This document shows positions 1 through 7,524 of a DNA stretch of 61,494 bases, one piece after another. Each line of letters starts with the position of its first letter. Positions within the stretch are counted from its first letter, which is position 1. The position numbers and the translations under genes were made by a program. Under the pieces are notes generated by a model. The model was not told the origin of the DNA. It worked only from the letters and a program-made list of their open reading frames with translations, and did no database searches. The DNA comes from Ruminococcus sp. (lineage in GTDB: Bacteria > Bacillota > Clostridia > Lachnospirales > Lachnospiraceae), in contig JAMPIB010000014.1 in the NCBI GenBank assembly GCA_023663085.1, positions 1 through 61,494 on the forward strand, given 5' to 3'.

Positions 1-52
1 GAGCGCTACTTTAGGGAAGTAGAGGTCGCAAGTTCAAGTCTTGTCATTCCGA
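1..52 (+). tRNA. tRNA-Pro (anticodon AGG), 3' part
   Basis: The window opens inside a tRNA. The anticodon arm is CTACT-TTAGGGA-AGTAG (6-22), so the loop gives U33 followed by AGG and then G37, as usual for tRNA-Pro. A short variable loop follows, then a T arm with loop TTCAAGT (33-39) and the 3' acceptor strand CATTCCG (45-51) with discriminator A52. CCA is not encoded. The D arm is mostly cut off by the window edge. The anticodon is read directly from the loop; the 5' half cannot be checked. Confidence 0.88.
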
Positions 53-61
53 TTCGCACTG

Positions 62-94
62 AAAAAGCAACCGACATATGTGGTTGCTTTTTTA
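62..94 (+). terminator. Rho-independent terminator after tRNA-Pro, probably bidirectional
   Basis: Hairpin GCAACC (67-72) with GGTTGC (82-87), followed by a T run on the plus strand. The A run at 62-66 gives a T run on the minus strand, so it can also end the minus-strand EAL gene that stops at 136. Confidence 0.85.
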
Positions 95-135
95 TTATCT
101 GAAAACCTGTGAGCGTATCGTTTATGTCTGCCGCT

Positions 136-1461
136 CTAATCCGCGATCAACATCTCCTGCTCATAAAAATTCTCATCCATGAACGCCTCAAACTCCTCCT
201 GCGGAATCGGTCTGGAAAAATAATATCCCTGCTGGATCTCACAGCCGATCTCGGAAAGATAATCGCTCTGCTCCGGCGTCTCCACACCTTCGCATAAAGA
301 AGTGATCTGCAATCTCTTGGCCATATCAATGACGCAGGAAATAATGATCTTGTCATTCTCCCGCAGTTTATTGTCAATATCATCATCCTTTAAAAAGACC
401 TTATCAAGTTTGATGATATCAATAGGCAGTCTGCTGAGCAGGTTCAAAGACGAATAGCCGGAACCGAAATCATCCATCGACACCTTCGTTCCCATTGCAT
501 GAAGTCCCTCTACCAACTCTAAAGCTCTGGTCGTATTTTCAATATAGATACTCTCTGTCAGTTCAAACTCAATCAAATGCGGCGGGATCCGATATTCATC
601 AAACAGCTCCTGCACATAAGATAAGATTCCCATCTTATTCAGATGCGCTCTCGATACATTCACGGAAATCGGTACAATGGGTTTTCCTTCTGTCAGACGT
701 CTGGCAATGAATCGAAAAACCTCGCGATATACGAAATAATCCAGTTCCACGATCTGACCGCTCCTTTCGATGAGCGGGATAAAATCATCCGGATAAATAA
801 AGGTTCCATCCGGCTTTTTCCAGCGTATCAAGGCTTCTGCGCCGATCAGTTTCAGATTACCGGTCGCTACTTTCGGCTGATAGTATACGATGAACTCGCC
901 TTTCCCGATCGCCGAAGTAAGAGAGGATGTGATCTCTATCTCCCGCTTGATGCCTTCTATCATCTTACGGTCGAATAAAACAACCTCTGTATCTTCCATT
1001 TCCTTGGCCACTTTTCTGGCAAGATTGGCGTTCGATACGGCTGTGGCCGGGTCTAAACGCCTGTCGTCGCTGGAAATGATGCTGATGCCGGTACAGAATT
1101 TCAGTCTCGCCGACATATATTTTTCCCGGAATTCCTCTTCCATCTGCAGATTCAGCTGCTGGATAAAATTGCGGACATCCTCGTTAGATACGCCCTCGTC
1201 TATCCGCGTCGCCAGTACAATATTATCAGAATATACTCTGGCCGCGCATAACGTATGCGTGTTATCCGCCATGATCCGGTTTACAAACTCTCTCAACAGA
1301 TCATCTCCGGCCTGATATCCGTAAGTATCATTGATATATTTAAAATGCTTGATATCCGTATAAATAATTGCTATGCGGTAACCGCCCATTCGTGCGATCT
1401 CAGTTTCCAGCTTCTCCAGAAACTCTTCGTACCTGTCCAGTCCGGTCAATACATCCTTCAT
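136..1461 (-). CDS. EAL-domain cyclic-di-GMP phosphodiesterase with degenerate GGDEF domain
   Basis: Predicted cytosolic enzyme that hydrolyses c-di-GMP. The N-terminal half (about residues 1-165) has the GGDEF fold, but the signature position reads YSDNI (residues 77-81), so diguanylate cyclase activity is probably lost and the domain may only bind a nucleotide. The C-terminal EAL domain (about 175-430) is complete: EALIRW (E near 209), ISVNVS, ELTES, DDFGSGYSS (DD near 330), IKLDK, CEGVET and QGYYFSRP. These are the metal and catalytic residues of active EAL enzymes. There is no membrane segment or sensor domain. The chosen ATG at 1461 has a G-rich site (GGGGG) 7 bases upstream; a longer frame to 1503 lacks one. 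It stands alone, next to the tRNA terminator. Confidence 0.9.
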   Translation of the reverse strand: MKDVLTGLDRYEEFLEKLETEIARMGGYRIAIIYTDIKHFKYINDTYGYQAGDDLLREFVNRIMADNTHTLCAARVYSDNIVLATRIDEGVSNEDVRNFIQQLNLQMEEEFREKYMSARLKFCTGISIISSDDRRLDPATAVSNANLARKVAKEMEDTEVVLFDRKMIEGIKREIEITSSLTSAIGKGEFIVYYQPKVATGNLKLIGAEALIRWKKPDGTFIYPDDFIPLIERSGQIVELDYFVYREVFRFIARRLTEGKPIVPISVNVSRAHLNKMGILSYVQELFDEYRIPPHLIEFELTESIYIENTTRALELVEGLHAMGTKVSMDDFGSGYSSLNLLSRLPIDIIKLDKVFLKDDDIDNKLRENDKIIISCVIDMAKRLQITSLCEGVETPEQSDYLSEIGCEIQQGYYFSRPIPQEEFEAFMDENFYEQEMLIAD

Positions 1462-1635
1462 ACTACAACCCCCATACCCGCCCCAAGGGTACACATAATA
1501 CACAAAAAATTGCTTCAGGGATTTTTCCCATAGCTATAGTGTACAATTTTAAATAAAATGTGTCAATAAATACCATCATTTTTCCCAAAAAAACATAGCG
1601 CTTTTTTTCGGAAAATTTTTTCTGAAACTCTATCG

Positions 1636-3087
1636 TTAATCCTTCTGCTTCAGAACTTCCAGCAGATATTCCCATACATTTTTTACGGAAGAAATACAAA
1701 GCGCCTCTTTGGGCGTATGCACATCCTTCATATCCGGCCCGAAAGAAATGCAGTCCAGTTCCGGCAGTTTCCCGGAAAAAATACCGCACTCCAGTCCCGC
1801 ATGGATTGCCTCTATCCTCGGTTTTTGTCCATACATACGCTCGTAGACCCGGATCATCCTCTCCCGAAGCGGCGACTCCTGCCGATATGCCCAGCCGGGA
1901 TAATCTCCGTGAAAAGTAATCCCGGCTCCCGCCAGTTCCGACACCGCACAAAGTCTTCTGCATACGGCCTCCTTGGCGCTTTCCAGAGAACTTCTGACGG
2001 CAAAAGAAAGTTCCAGAGCCTCTTTATTCAGTTTCATGACGCCGAGATTCAGCGATGTTTCCACAAGCCCCTCTACATCAGCGCTCATCGCCTGTATGCC
2101 GTTTGGCGCCGCCAGCAAAAGGGCTGCCGCTTTTCTCATGCTCTCTTTTGAAAGGCATACGCAGGCGCCTGCCTGTTTTTCTACAGAAACGTTTATCCGC
2201 ACACCGGCGTCTTTTACGGCTAACTCTTTACGGAACTTTTCTTCCATATCACGGATGATAGCGCAGGCCCTCTCCACATCTTTTTGCGCCACGCATAGAA
2301 GCGCCTGCGCCTGTGCGGGTATTGCATTATCGGCCATACCGCCATCCAGAGACGCAGCATTTACATCCATTTGTTGTAAAACTGCATCCAGTACCCGTCC
2401 CATGAGATGATTGGCGTTTCCGCCCCCGCGTATGATCTCCGCGCCGGAATGGCCGCCCGCTAATCCTCTCACCTGTACGGAAAGCAGCGCGCCGTTTTTT
2501 TCTTCATAGGATACTGGCAGTCTGATATCCGCCCGGACGCCGCCCGCGCAGCTTGTGAGCAGGATGCCTTCTTCCTCATTGTCCAGATTTAACATCCTTT
2601 TTCCTTTTAAAACCGAAAGATCGAGCGCCCTCGCGCCGTCCATACCGACTTCTTCCCCTACCGTGATCACGCACTCCAGACGCGGATGTTCTATGGTTTT
2701 ATCATCCAGAACTGCCAGTATATAAGCTACGGCAATGCCATCGTCTCCGCCCAGGCTCGTTCCCGCCGCAAAAATATGATCGCCCTCTCTTTGCAGGCGC
2801 AGGCCCTCCGTGCGCAGATCAAGATCGCAGTCCGCGTCTTTTACGGCAACCATGTCCATATGCCCCTGTAAGATCATCGTCTCTTCCGCCTCATAGCCGG
2901 GCGCCGCTTCTTTTATGATAATGATATTGCCGGCTTCATCCTGTATACACTCTAACCCTCTTTGTCCGGCAAACTGCTTCAGATGATCGCTCAAACGCTT
3001 CTCATTCCCGGAACCATGCGGAATCCCGCAGATCTCTTCAAAAAAATGAAAGACCGCCGCCGGTTCCAATCCTTCCAATACACCCAT
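1636..3087 (-). CDS. pepD: Cytosolic dipeptidase PepD (Xaa-His dipeptidase, M20 family)
   Basis: Metal-dependent aminopeptidase-type dipeptidase of 483 residues, the usual length for PepD, that would cleave dipeptides in the cytosol. Visible M20 features are the metal ligand HMDMV (about 75-79), the bridging aspartate in SLGGDDGIA and the catalytic/metal pair in TVGEEVGMDGA. A long C-terminal half includes the lid domain and HAGLECG near the end, another ligand region. There is no signal peptide. The ATG at 3087 is preceded by AAAGGGA. It follows the rplT terminator, so it probably has its own promoter in 3088-3160. The family assignment is firm; the exact dipeptide preference is inferred. 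Confidence 0.92.
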   Translation of the reverse strand: MGVLEGLEPAAVFHFFEEICGIPHGSGNEKRLSDHLKQFAGQRGLECIQDEAGNIIIIKEAAPGYEAEETMILQGHMDMVAVKDADCDLDLRTEGLRLQREGDHIFAAGTSLGGDDGIAVAYILAVLDDKTIEHPRLECVITVGEEVGMDGARALDLSVLKGKRMLNLDNEEEGILLTSCAGGVRADIRLPVSYEEKNGALLSVQVRGLAGGHSGAEIIRGGGNANHLMGRVLDAVLQQMDVNAASLDGGMADNAIPAQAQALLCVAQKDVERACAIIRDMEEKFRKELAVKDAGVRINVSVEKQAGACVCLSKESMRKAAALLLAAPNGIQAMSADVEGLVETSLNLGVMKLNKEALELSFAVRSSLESAKEAVCRRLCAVSELAGAGITFHGDYPGWAYRQESPLRERMIRVYERMYGQKPRIEAIHAGLECGIFSGKLPELDCISFGPDMKDVHTPKEALCISSVKNVWEYLLEVLKQKD

Positions 3088-3160
3088 ATTTTATCTGTCC
3101 CTTTCATTTTATTACACTATTTTCGATGATTATTTCTGATCCTGATATTATATAATGTTC

Positions 3161-3191
3161 AAAAAAGGAGAACAGCATTCCGCCATTCTCC
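3161..3191 (-). terminator. Terminator of the infC-rpmI-rplT operon
   Basis: On the minus strand GGAGAA (3191-3186) pairs with TTCTCC (3172-3167), followed by six T residues. It lies 27 bases after the rplT stop. Confidence 0.88.
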
Positions 3192-3217
3192 ATTTTTCCT
3201 ATTACCGCCTGACATTT

Positions 3218-3574
3218 TTATTTCAGATTTGCTTTCGCCAGTTCTGCGAGCGTTTTAAATCCGTCCGCATCATTGACTGCCATTTCGGCTAACATCTTTC
3301 TGTTCATATCTACGCCGGCATTCTTTAAACCGTACATAAATCTGCTGTAGGATAAACCGTTCATTCTTGCCGCCGCATTGATACGAGCGATCCATAACTG
3401 TCTGAACTGACGTTTTCTTTCTTTTCTACCCACATAGGAAGATGCGAGCGCTCTCATGACAGACTGTTTTGCTACTCTGTACTGTTTTGATCTTGCGCCT
3501 CTATAACCTTTTGCGAGTTTTAAAACTCTGTTATGTTTTTTCTTAGCGTTTAAACCGCCCTTGATTCTTGCCAT
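3218..3574 (-). CDS. rplT: 50S ribosomal protein L20
   Basis: Full-length L20 of 118 residues: start MARIKGG, strongly basic N-terminal arm, and the conserved stretches [18 protein letters not shown] and NGLSYSRF. L20 binds 23S rRNA early in large-subunit assembly. In Firmicutes it also represses its own operon by binding the infC leader. It is the last gene of infC-rpmI-rplT, 38 bases after rpmI, and is followed by a clear terminator. Confidence 0.98.
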   Translation of the reverse strand: MARIKGGLNAKKKHNRVLKLAKGYRGARSKQYRVAKQSVMRALASSYVGRKERKRQFRQLWIARINAAARMNGLSYSRFMYGLKNAGVDMNRKMLAEMAVNDADGFKTLAELAKANLK

Positions 3575-3612
3575 GTCTTATTTTCCTCCTTCAAAACATA
3601 TCTGCATGATAA

Positions 3613-3810
3613 TTACAAATATGGTAAAATTTTCTTCATATTCTTAACGTTAGTTGCATCAGTCATTGCTGCTTTTCTGAGATTTCTCTTCGTCTTCGGA
3701 GACTTCTTGGTCAAGATATGGCGTTTATAAGCTTTGTTTCTTTTTAATTTACCGCTTCCGGTCACTTTAAAACGTTTTGCTGCTGATCTGCTTGTCTTCA
3801 TTTTTGGCAT
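3613..3810 (-). CDS. rpmI: 50S ribosomal protein L35
   Basis: Full-length L35 of 65 residues: start [20 protein letters not shown], and the basic stretch [14 protein letters not shown]. It is a small, highly basic component of the large ribosomal subunit. It is the middle gene of the operon, 72 bases after infC, with a good ribosome binding site (GGAGG). Confidence 0.98.
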   Translation of the reverse strand: MPKMKTSRSAAKRFKVTGSGKLKRNKAYKRHILTKKSPKTKRNLRKAAMTDATNVKNMKKILPYL

Positions 3811-3882
3811 TTCAAACTTCCTCCTGATTTATAAATTATAAGATACCATATACGGATATCGCTTATTTTAAACTGAACAAGC

Positions 3883-4389
3883 TTATCGCTTCTCAGCTAA
3901 AAACATGGTCATGCTCCTGCCTTCCACTTTGGGCGCTTTCTCTATGACTGCTATTTCCGCCAGCGCCTCGGCAAAATCATCCAGAATATGCTTGCTGTTA
4001 TTCATATGCGTCATCTCACGGCCGCGGAAACGGAGTGTTACCTTCACCCTGTCGCCCTTGGTGATGAACTTTCTGGCCGCATTGATCTTCGTATTCAGAT
4101 CGTTCGTATCAATATTGGGAGACAGACGTATCTCCTTGATCTCGATGGTCTTCTGCTTTTTTCTGGCCTCTTTTTCTTTTCTGGTCTGTTCATATTTGAA
4201 CTTCCCGTAATCCACAATTTTACATACCGGCGGCTTCGCTGTCGGTGCGATCTTCACCAGATCAACGCCAGCCTCCTCTGCGAGTTTCAATGCCTCTTTG
4301 GCGGACATAATGCCGAGCTGTTCCCCATCCTCTCCGATGACTCTGACTTCTTTGTCCCTAATCTGTTCGTTAATGAATAATTCGCTAAT
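3883..4389 (-). CDS. infC: Translation initiation factor IF-3 (ATT start codon)
   Basis: IF-3 binds the 30S subunit and checks start-codon selection. The first in-frame ATG (4308) would drop the conserved N-terminal stretch. Reading upstream gives ISELFINEQIRDKEVRVIG, the normal IF-3 beginning, and an AGGAGG (4403-4398) placed 8 bases before an ATT codon at 4389. The gene therefore very probably starts at ATT, giving 168 residues. An AUU start is a known feature of infC that lets IF-3 limit its own translation. The N-domain (KIAPTAKPPVCKIVDYGK), lysine-rich linker (RKEKEARKKQKT) and C-domain (NTKINAARKF, RFRGREM) are all visible. It leads the operon with rpmI and rplT. Confidence 0.96.
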   Translation of the reverse strand: MSELFINEQIRDKEVRVIGEDGEQLGIMSAKEALKLAEEAGVDLVKIAPTAKPPVCKIVDYGKFKYEQTRKEKEARKKQKTIEIKEIRLSPNIDTNDLNTKINAARKFITKGDRVKVTLRFRGREMTHMNNSKHILDDFAEALAEIAVIEKAPKVEGRSMTMFLAEKR

Positions 4390-4600
4390 AACCTTACCCT
4401 CCTAAAAAAACAAGAAATTTCCTAATATAATATATAAATAAAAAAGTGGATAGCATATCTATCCACTATTGTACACAACGCCATAACAACAGATGCCGCC
4501 TTAGCGGACTCCCTTCTGTCGGCCTATGAACACCTGCGAACCCATTCGTTGCAGGGTGAGAGTGGATACTCTGCTTTGTTGTCACATGTTCTTCACATGC
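4390..4600 (-). promoter_or_regulatory. infC leader with terminator/antiterminator switch (L20-leader type)
   Basis: This untranslated leader of about 210 bases lies between a strong promoter and the infC ATT. It contains an intrinsic terminator (4467-4441). Upstream, at 4568-4561, the RNA reads UAUCCACU, an exact 8-base complement of the terminator's 5' strand AGUGGAUA (4467-4460). The two pairings exclude each other, so the leader can switch between terminating and reading through. Control by L20 is the known mechanism for infC-rpmI-rplT leaders in Firmicutes. The alternative pairing is seen here; the ligand is inferred. Confidence 0.75.
4441..4467 (-). terminator. Attenuator hairpin in the infC leader
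   Basis: Nine-base-pair stem AGTGGATAG/CTATCCACT with a 5-base loop, followed by TTTTTATTT on the minus strand, ending about 50 bases before the infC start. It is a premature terminator rather than an operon end, because it sits between the promoter and infC. Confidence 0.85.
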
Positions 4601-4606
4601 TTTGCT

Positions 4607-4635
4607 ATTGTAACACACCCTTATGGGTATGTCAA
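4607..4635 (-). promoter_or_regulatory. Sigma-70/SigA promoter of infC-rpmI-rplT
   Basis: On the minus strand a perfect -35 TTGACA (4635-4630) and -10 TACAAT (4612-4607) are separated by exactly 17 bases. Transcription would start near 4600, just before the attenuator leader. Confidence 0.85.
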
Positions 4636-4699
4636 TCATTAAATTTCACTTATTACAGAATTTTTATCTGGATTTTTTGTCAGCAATTTGGGCCGGAAT

Positions 4700-5425
4700 T
4701 TACTTATCCACTACCTGGATCGTCGCCGCGCTGGCCTCAAATTCTTCCATCCTGTCGTATTCATCTGTCTGCGAATAGGTAATAACATAGCTTTTGTCGG
4801 CATTGATCACATAGGCAAGCTGGGTGATCTTTACTTCCTCAAATATGTAACTGCACAGGATACGAAAGGCTGGATACCCGCTTATCTGTGTTTTCTCATA
4901 ACTGATAAGATCGACTTCGATATCCGTATCATAAAGCTGGATAAAATCATTGTGCATCTGCGCCAGAAAAGACTCTTCCGTCATAAGCTGTAAGGAAATA
5001 TCTTTTTCCACTTCCATATAAGAGATCAGCGAGGCGTCGATCGGATAGCGCTTCGTCATATACATGCCCGGCACATCCTCCGATTCCGTAAACCCTTCCG
5101 GCAAAGTAAAGGTACATCCGCCGGTCGCTTCTTCGCTTTCGATAATGGACATATCCAATTCGCCCTCCTGCAGCATCTGCGCTGTCAGCTCCGCTCTGGT
5201 CGCCTCATCAATCTCCAGTTCCTCTTCCCCCGCCTGCGCCGCGCTCTCTATCGTACCGTCATCGGAAATCTCCCATTCCGTCTGTGTACGATCGACCGAA
5301 ACAGCGACCGCATCCGCCTGCGTTGTTACTTCTTCCGCTTTGTCCTCGCCACAGCCGCAGACGATAGCCGTCAGCAGTCCTGTCAGTATGACAAAACGCA
5401 ATTTTTTAATTATATGACACACCAT
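4700..5425 (-). CDS. Predicted lipoprotein of unknown function
   Basis: A 241-residue protein with a lipoprotein-type signal: basic start (MVCHIIKKLR), hydrophobic stretch FVILTGLLTAIV and a cysteine at the end of VCGCG, after which comes an acidic, Thr/Glu-rich linker (about 30-85). The remaining domain contains GGCTFTLPEGFTES and repeated Ile/Tyr-rich strands, suggesting a compact extracellular beta-rich fold. I do not recognise a named family. The lipobox is slightly non-standard (Cys-Gly before the modified Cys). It is a single gene between the infC promoter and the DUF1540 gene, and would be anchored to the outer face of the membrane. Confidence 0.75.
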   Translation of the reverse strand: MVCHIIKKLRFVILTGLLTAIVCGCGEDKAEEVTTQADAVAVSVDRTQTEWEISDDGTIESAAQAGEEELEIDEATRAELTAQMLQEGELDMSIIESEEATGGCTFTLPEGFTESEDVPGMYMTKRYPIDASLISYMEVEKDISLQLMTEESFLAQMHNDFIQLYDTDIEVDLISYEKTQISGYPAFRILCSYIFEEVKITQLAYVINADKSYVITYSQTDEYDRMEEFEASAATIQVVDK

Positions 5426-5485
5426 CCGTTTCTTTTTCTCCTTTATCTTCCGCCATTTCCCGAAACTCAGCCTCCCCTAAAAAGA

Positions 5486-5800
5486 CTAAGCCTCTTTGAA
5501 AGTCGCGCACTCTGTTCCTTCACAGTCAGCCGCGCCGCAGCCTCTGATATCCACATGATCTGCATGGCATTTATAGTTACTATTATACACACATTTTTCC
5601 GCTTCGCAATCAATACTGATGGTTCTGCTCGGATGGAAGAGGGAGCTCGTATACGAATCATCCCGCTTCTGCGCAAAACTCTCACAGCAGGTTCCCCTGC
5701 TTTCATCGGCGTGTTGTCCGCCTACCATGATATCGCCCTTACAGCAATAACATTCCTGATTATAACAACAATTCTCCACACCGCATTTTAACTCCGCCAT
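5486..5800 (-). CDS. Two-domain DUF1540 cysteine-rich protein
   Basis: A 104-residue protein made of two copies of the small cysteine-rich DUF1540 domain. The first runs from LKCGVENCCYNQ to GTCCESF, the second from IDCEAEKCVYNSNYKC to GTECATF. The Cys spacing (CxxxxCxYNxxxxC, then a late C) suggests metal binding. Function is not established for this family, which is common in Clostridia. It has no signal peptide. ATG at 5800 follows GAGGTTATT. It lies downstream of the thrS-glycosyltransferase pair. Confidence 0.88.
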   Translation of the reverse strand: MAELKCGVENCCYNQECYCCKGDIMVGGQHADESRGTCCESFAQKRDDSYTSSLFHPSRTISIDCEAEKCVYNSNYKCHADHVDIRGCGAADCEGTECATFKEA

Positions 5801-5901
5801 AATAACCTCTAACCTCCATTTTTCTTAATTTAATTAGGAAATTCCTCGATGCAGCGCCGTATAAAGCGCTGTTAAGGTTATTATTGCCTGCCGGGAGAAC
5901 T

Positions 5902-7524
5902 TTATTCGGTCAAAAGAGAAAGTTCATAAATATTGAACCAATAACGTTCCAGCATATAACTTCCACGCTCTTTAGAGGCGATCCCTGCCGCCTCCCACTC
6001 TTTCCGGATGTCCTCTCTGCTGTTAAAACTGCCAAAAAAGCATACTTTTCTGCCCTCGCTAAGCCATTTCCTTATCTGCTCCATGTCATCAACACTTCCC
6101 TTTTCCCCGAATATCTCGACGACCAGTGATTCCGCGCTGCCATTATATAAGTAACTTTTCTGTGTAGTATAATAATCTGTCACAGCCTGCAGCTGGTCGA
6201 AATTATAGAGGATGATCGTTTCTTCCTCAATCTGTGATAGAGCCTGCTTCGTCTCTTTCATCAAAACCGCCTTATACTCTTCCTCGCCCATGAACGCCCG
6301 GTAGTCACGAAGCCCCACAACGATGAACAGAAGTAACGCCAACACGCTGACTATCTGCAAAGGGCGGCCAGTCCCCTCTTCCCCGGACAGTCCCAGACAG
6401 ATGGCAAAACACAGCCAGAAACATCCCATCGCAGGCAGCATATAGCGATAGACAAAGATCGGCCGGATCGCCAGGGATGCGATAAAACCAAATCCCACCA
6501 GCCCGCATAGTACCAGACAGCCCGCGGCAGCATAGAAAACTTTGTCCGCTTTATCCGGTTCCTGCGTTTTGCCCATTGTTTTGCCCGTTTTTCTTTCCTG
6601 TAAAATGCGGCAGATGAGGCAGGCCGGCATTGTGACATAAATTAAAAACATGACGACTGCCAGCACCGTATTTATCGTCTCATTGGCAAATGCCGGTTTC
6701 ATGAGAAATTTCACACAACCGCCCAGACTCCGCCACGTAAGCGGCAGGATCCAGTAATTATCCCGTACCGCGCTTATCTGCGAGAGCAGCACGAAAAACC
6801 AGGGCAGATACCCGGCTATTGATACCAGAACGCATAACAGGAGCCTGCGTAATGCTTTTCCGGCTTCTTTATCCTTTCGTCCCCATAACCCGATACCAGA
6901 CCATACAAACAGATACACATAAACCATGATAACGGCCACACAGGCAAAATACTGCGTATAGGCCGCCGCCAGTCCGTAGAGTGTGAGCGCCGTATAATGC
7001 AGTCTGAGATTCCCGCGATCTCCGCCGCCGCTTACGATGCCATACGCATGAAAAAAGGCCGCCGTCACAAAGAACAGGGCAAAACCATACATACGCATTT
7101 CCACGGTATATGCGCTCATCTGCGGCATGGACATGATGCCGAAAAAGAAAACACCTGCCGTAAGGATACCAAATTTTTTTCGCACCAAAGTCAGCGCATA
7201 GAGAAGCAAGAGAAAATATGGTATGACAGATATTAATTTAATGACAATGACTGTGTCTATAGCAGGTATGACAAGTTTACATAAGTCCAATACCATTTTT
7301 ACAATACAATAGTATAGCGGCGGATGCACGTCTTTGGCCGTAAAACGAATAAATTCACCGTAGGAATGCTCGGCCATTCCCACAGTGAACAATTCATCAT
7401 ACCAGATATCTTCACTAAAACACAGCCTGATACTGTTGCAAAGCATGATAAAGCCAATGGCGATAAGGCCCCATCCGATTACTGCTTTGCAGGATATTTG
7501 TATTTTTCTGGATTCATTATTCAT
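5902..7524 (-). CDS. GT39-like membrane glycosyltransferase (GT-C fold)
   Basis: A polytopic protein of 540 residues with about ten hydrophobic helices (from VIGWGLIAIGFIMLC on) and a C-terminal soluble tail. The first loop holds WYDELFTVGMAEHSYGE followed by DVHPPLYY, the pattern of dolichyl-phosphate-mannose-type and ArnT-like GT-C transferases, with the catalytic acidic residue in the DE pair. These enzymes move a sugar from a polyprenyl-phosphate donor onto a lipid, glycan or protein at the outer membrane face; the substrate here is unknown. A TTG further upstream is too close to the ribosome binding site, so ATG at 7524 is chosen. It overlaps the thrS stop by 8 bases, suggesting coupled translation. 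Confidence 0.82.
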   Translation of the reverse strand: MNNESRKIQISCKAVIGWGLIAIGFIMLCNSIRLCFSEDIWYDELFTVGMAEHSYGEFIRFTAKDVHPPLYYCIVKMVLDLCKLVIPAIDTVIVIKLISVIPYFLLLLYALTLVRKKFGILTAGVFFFGIMSMPQMSAYTVEMRMYGFALFFVTAAFFHAYGIVSGGGDRGNLRLHYTALTLYGLAAAYTQYFACVAVIMVYVYLFVWSGIGLWGRKDKEAGKALRRLLLCVLVSIAGYLPWFFVLLSQISAVRDNYWILPLTWRSLGGCVKFLMKPAFANETINTVLAVVMFLIYVTMPACLICRILQERKTGKTMGKTQEPDKADKVFYAAAGCLVLCGLVGFGFIASLAIRPIFVYRYMLPAMGCFWLCFAICLGLSGEEGTGRPLQIVSVLALLLFIVVGLRDYRAFMGEEEYKAVLMKETKQALSQIEEETIILYNFDQLQAVTDYYTTQKSYLYNGSAESLVVEIFGEKGSVDDMEQIRKWLSEGRKVCFFGSFNSREDIRKEWEAAGIASKERGSYMLERYWFNIYELSLLTE

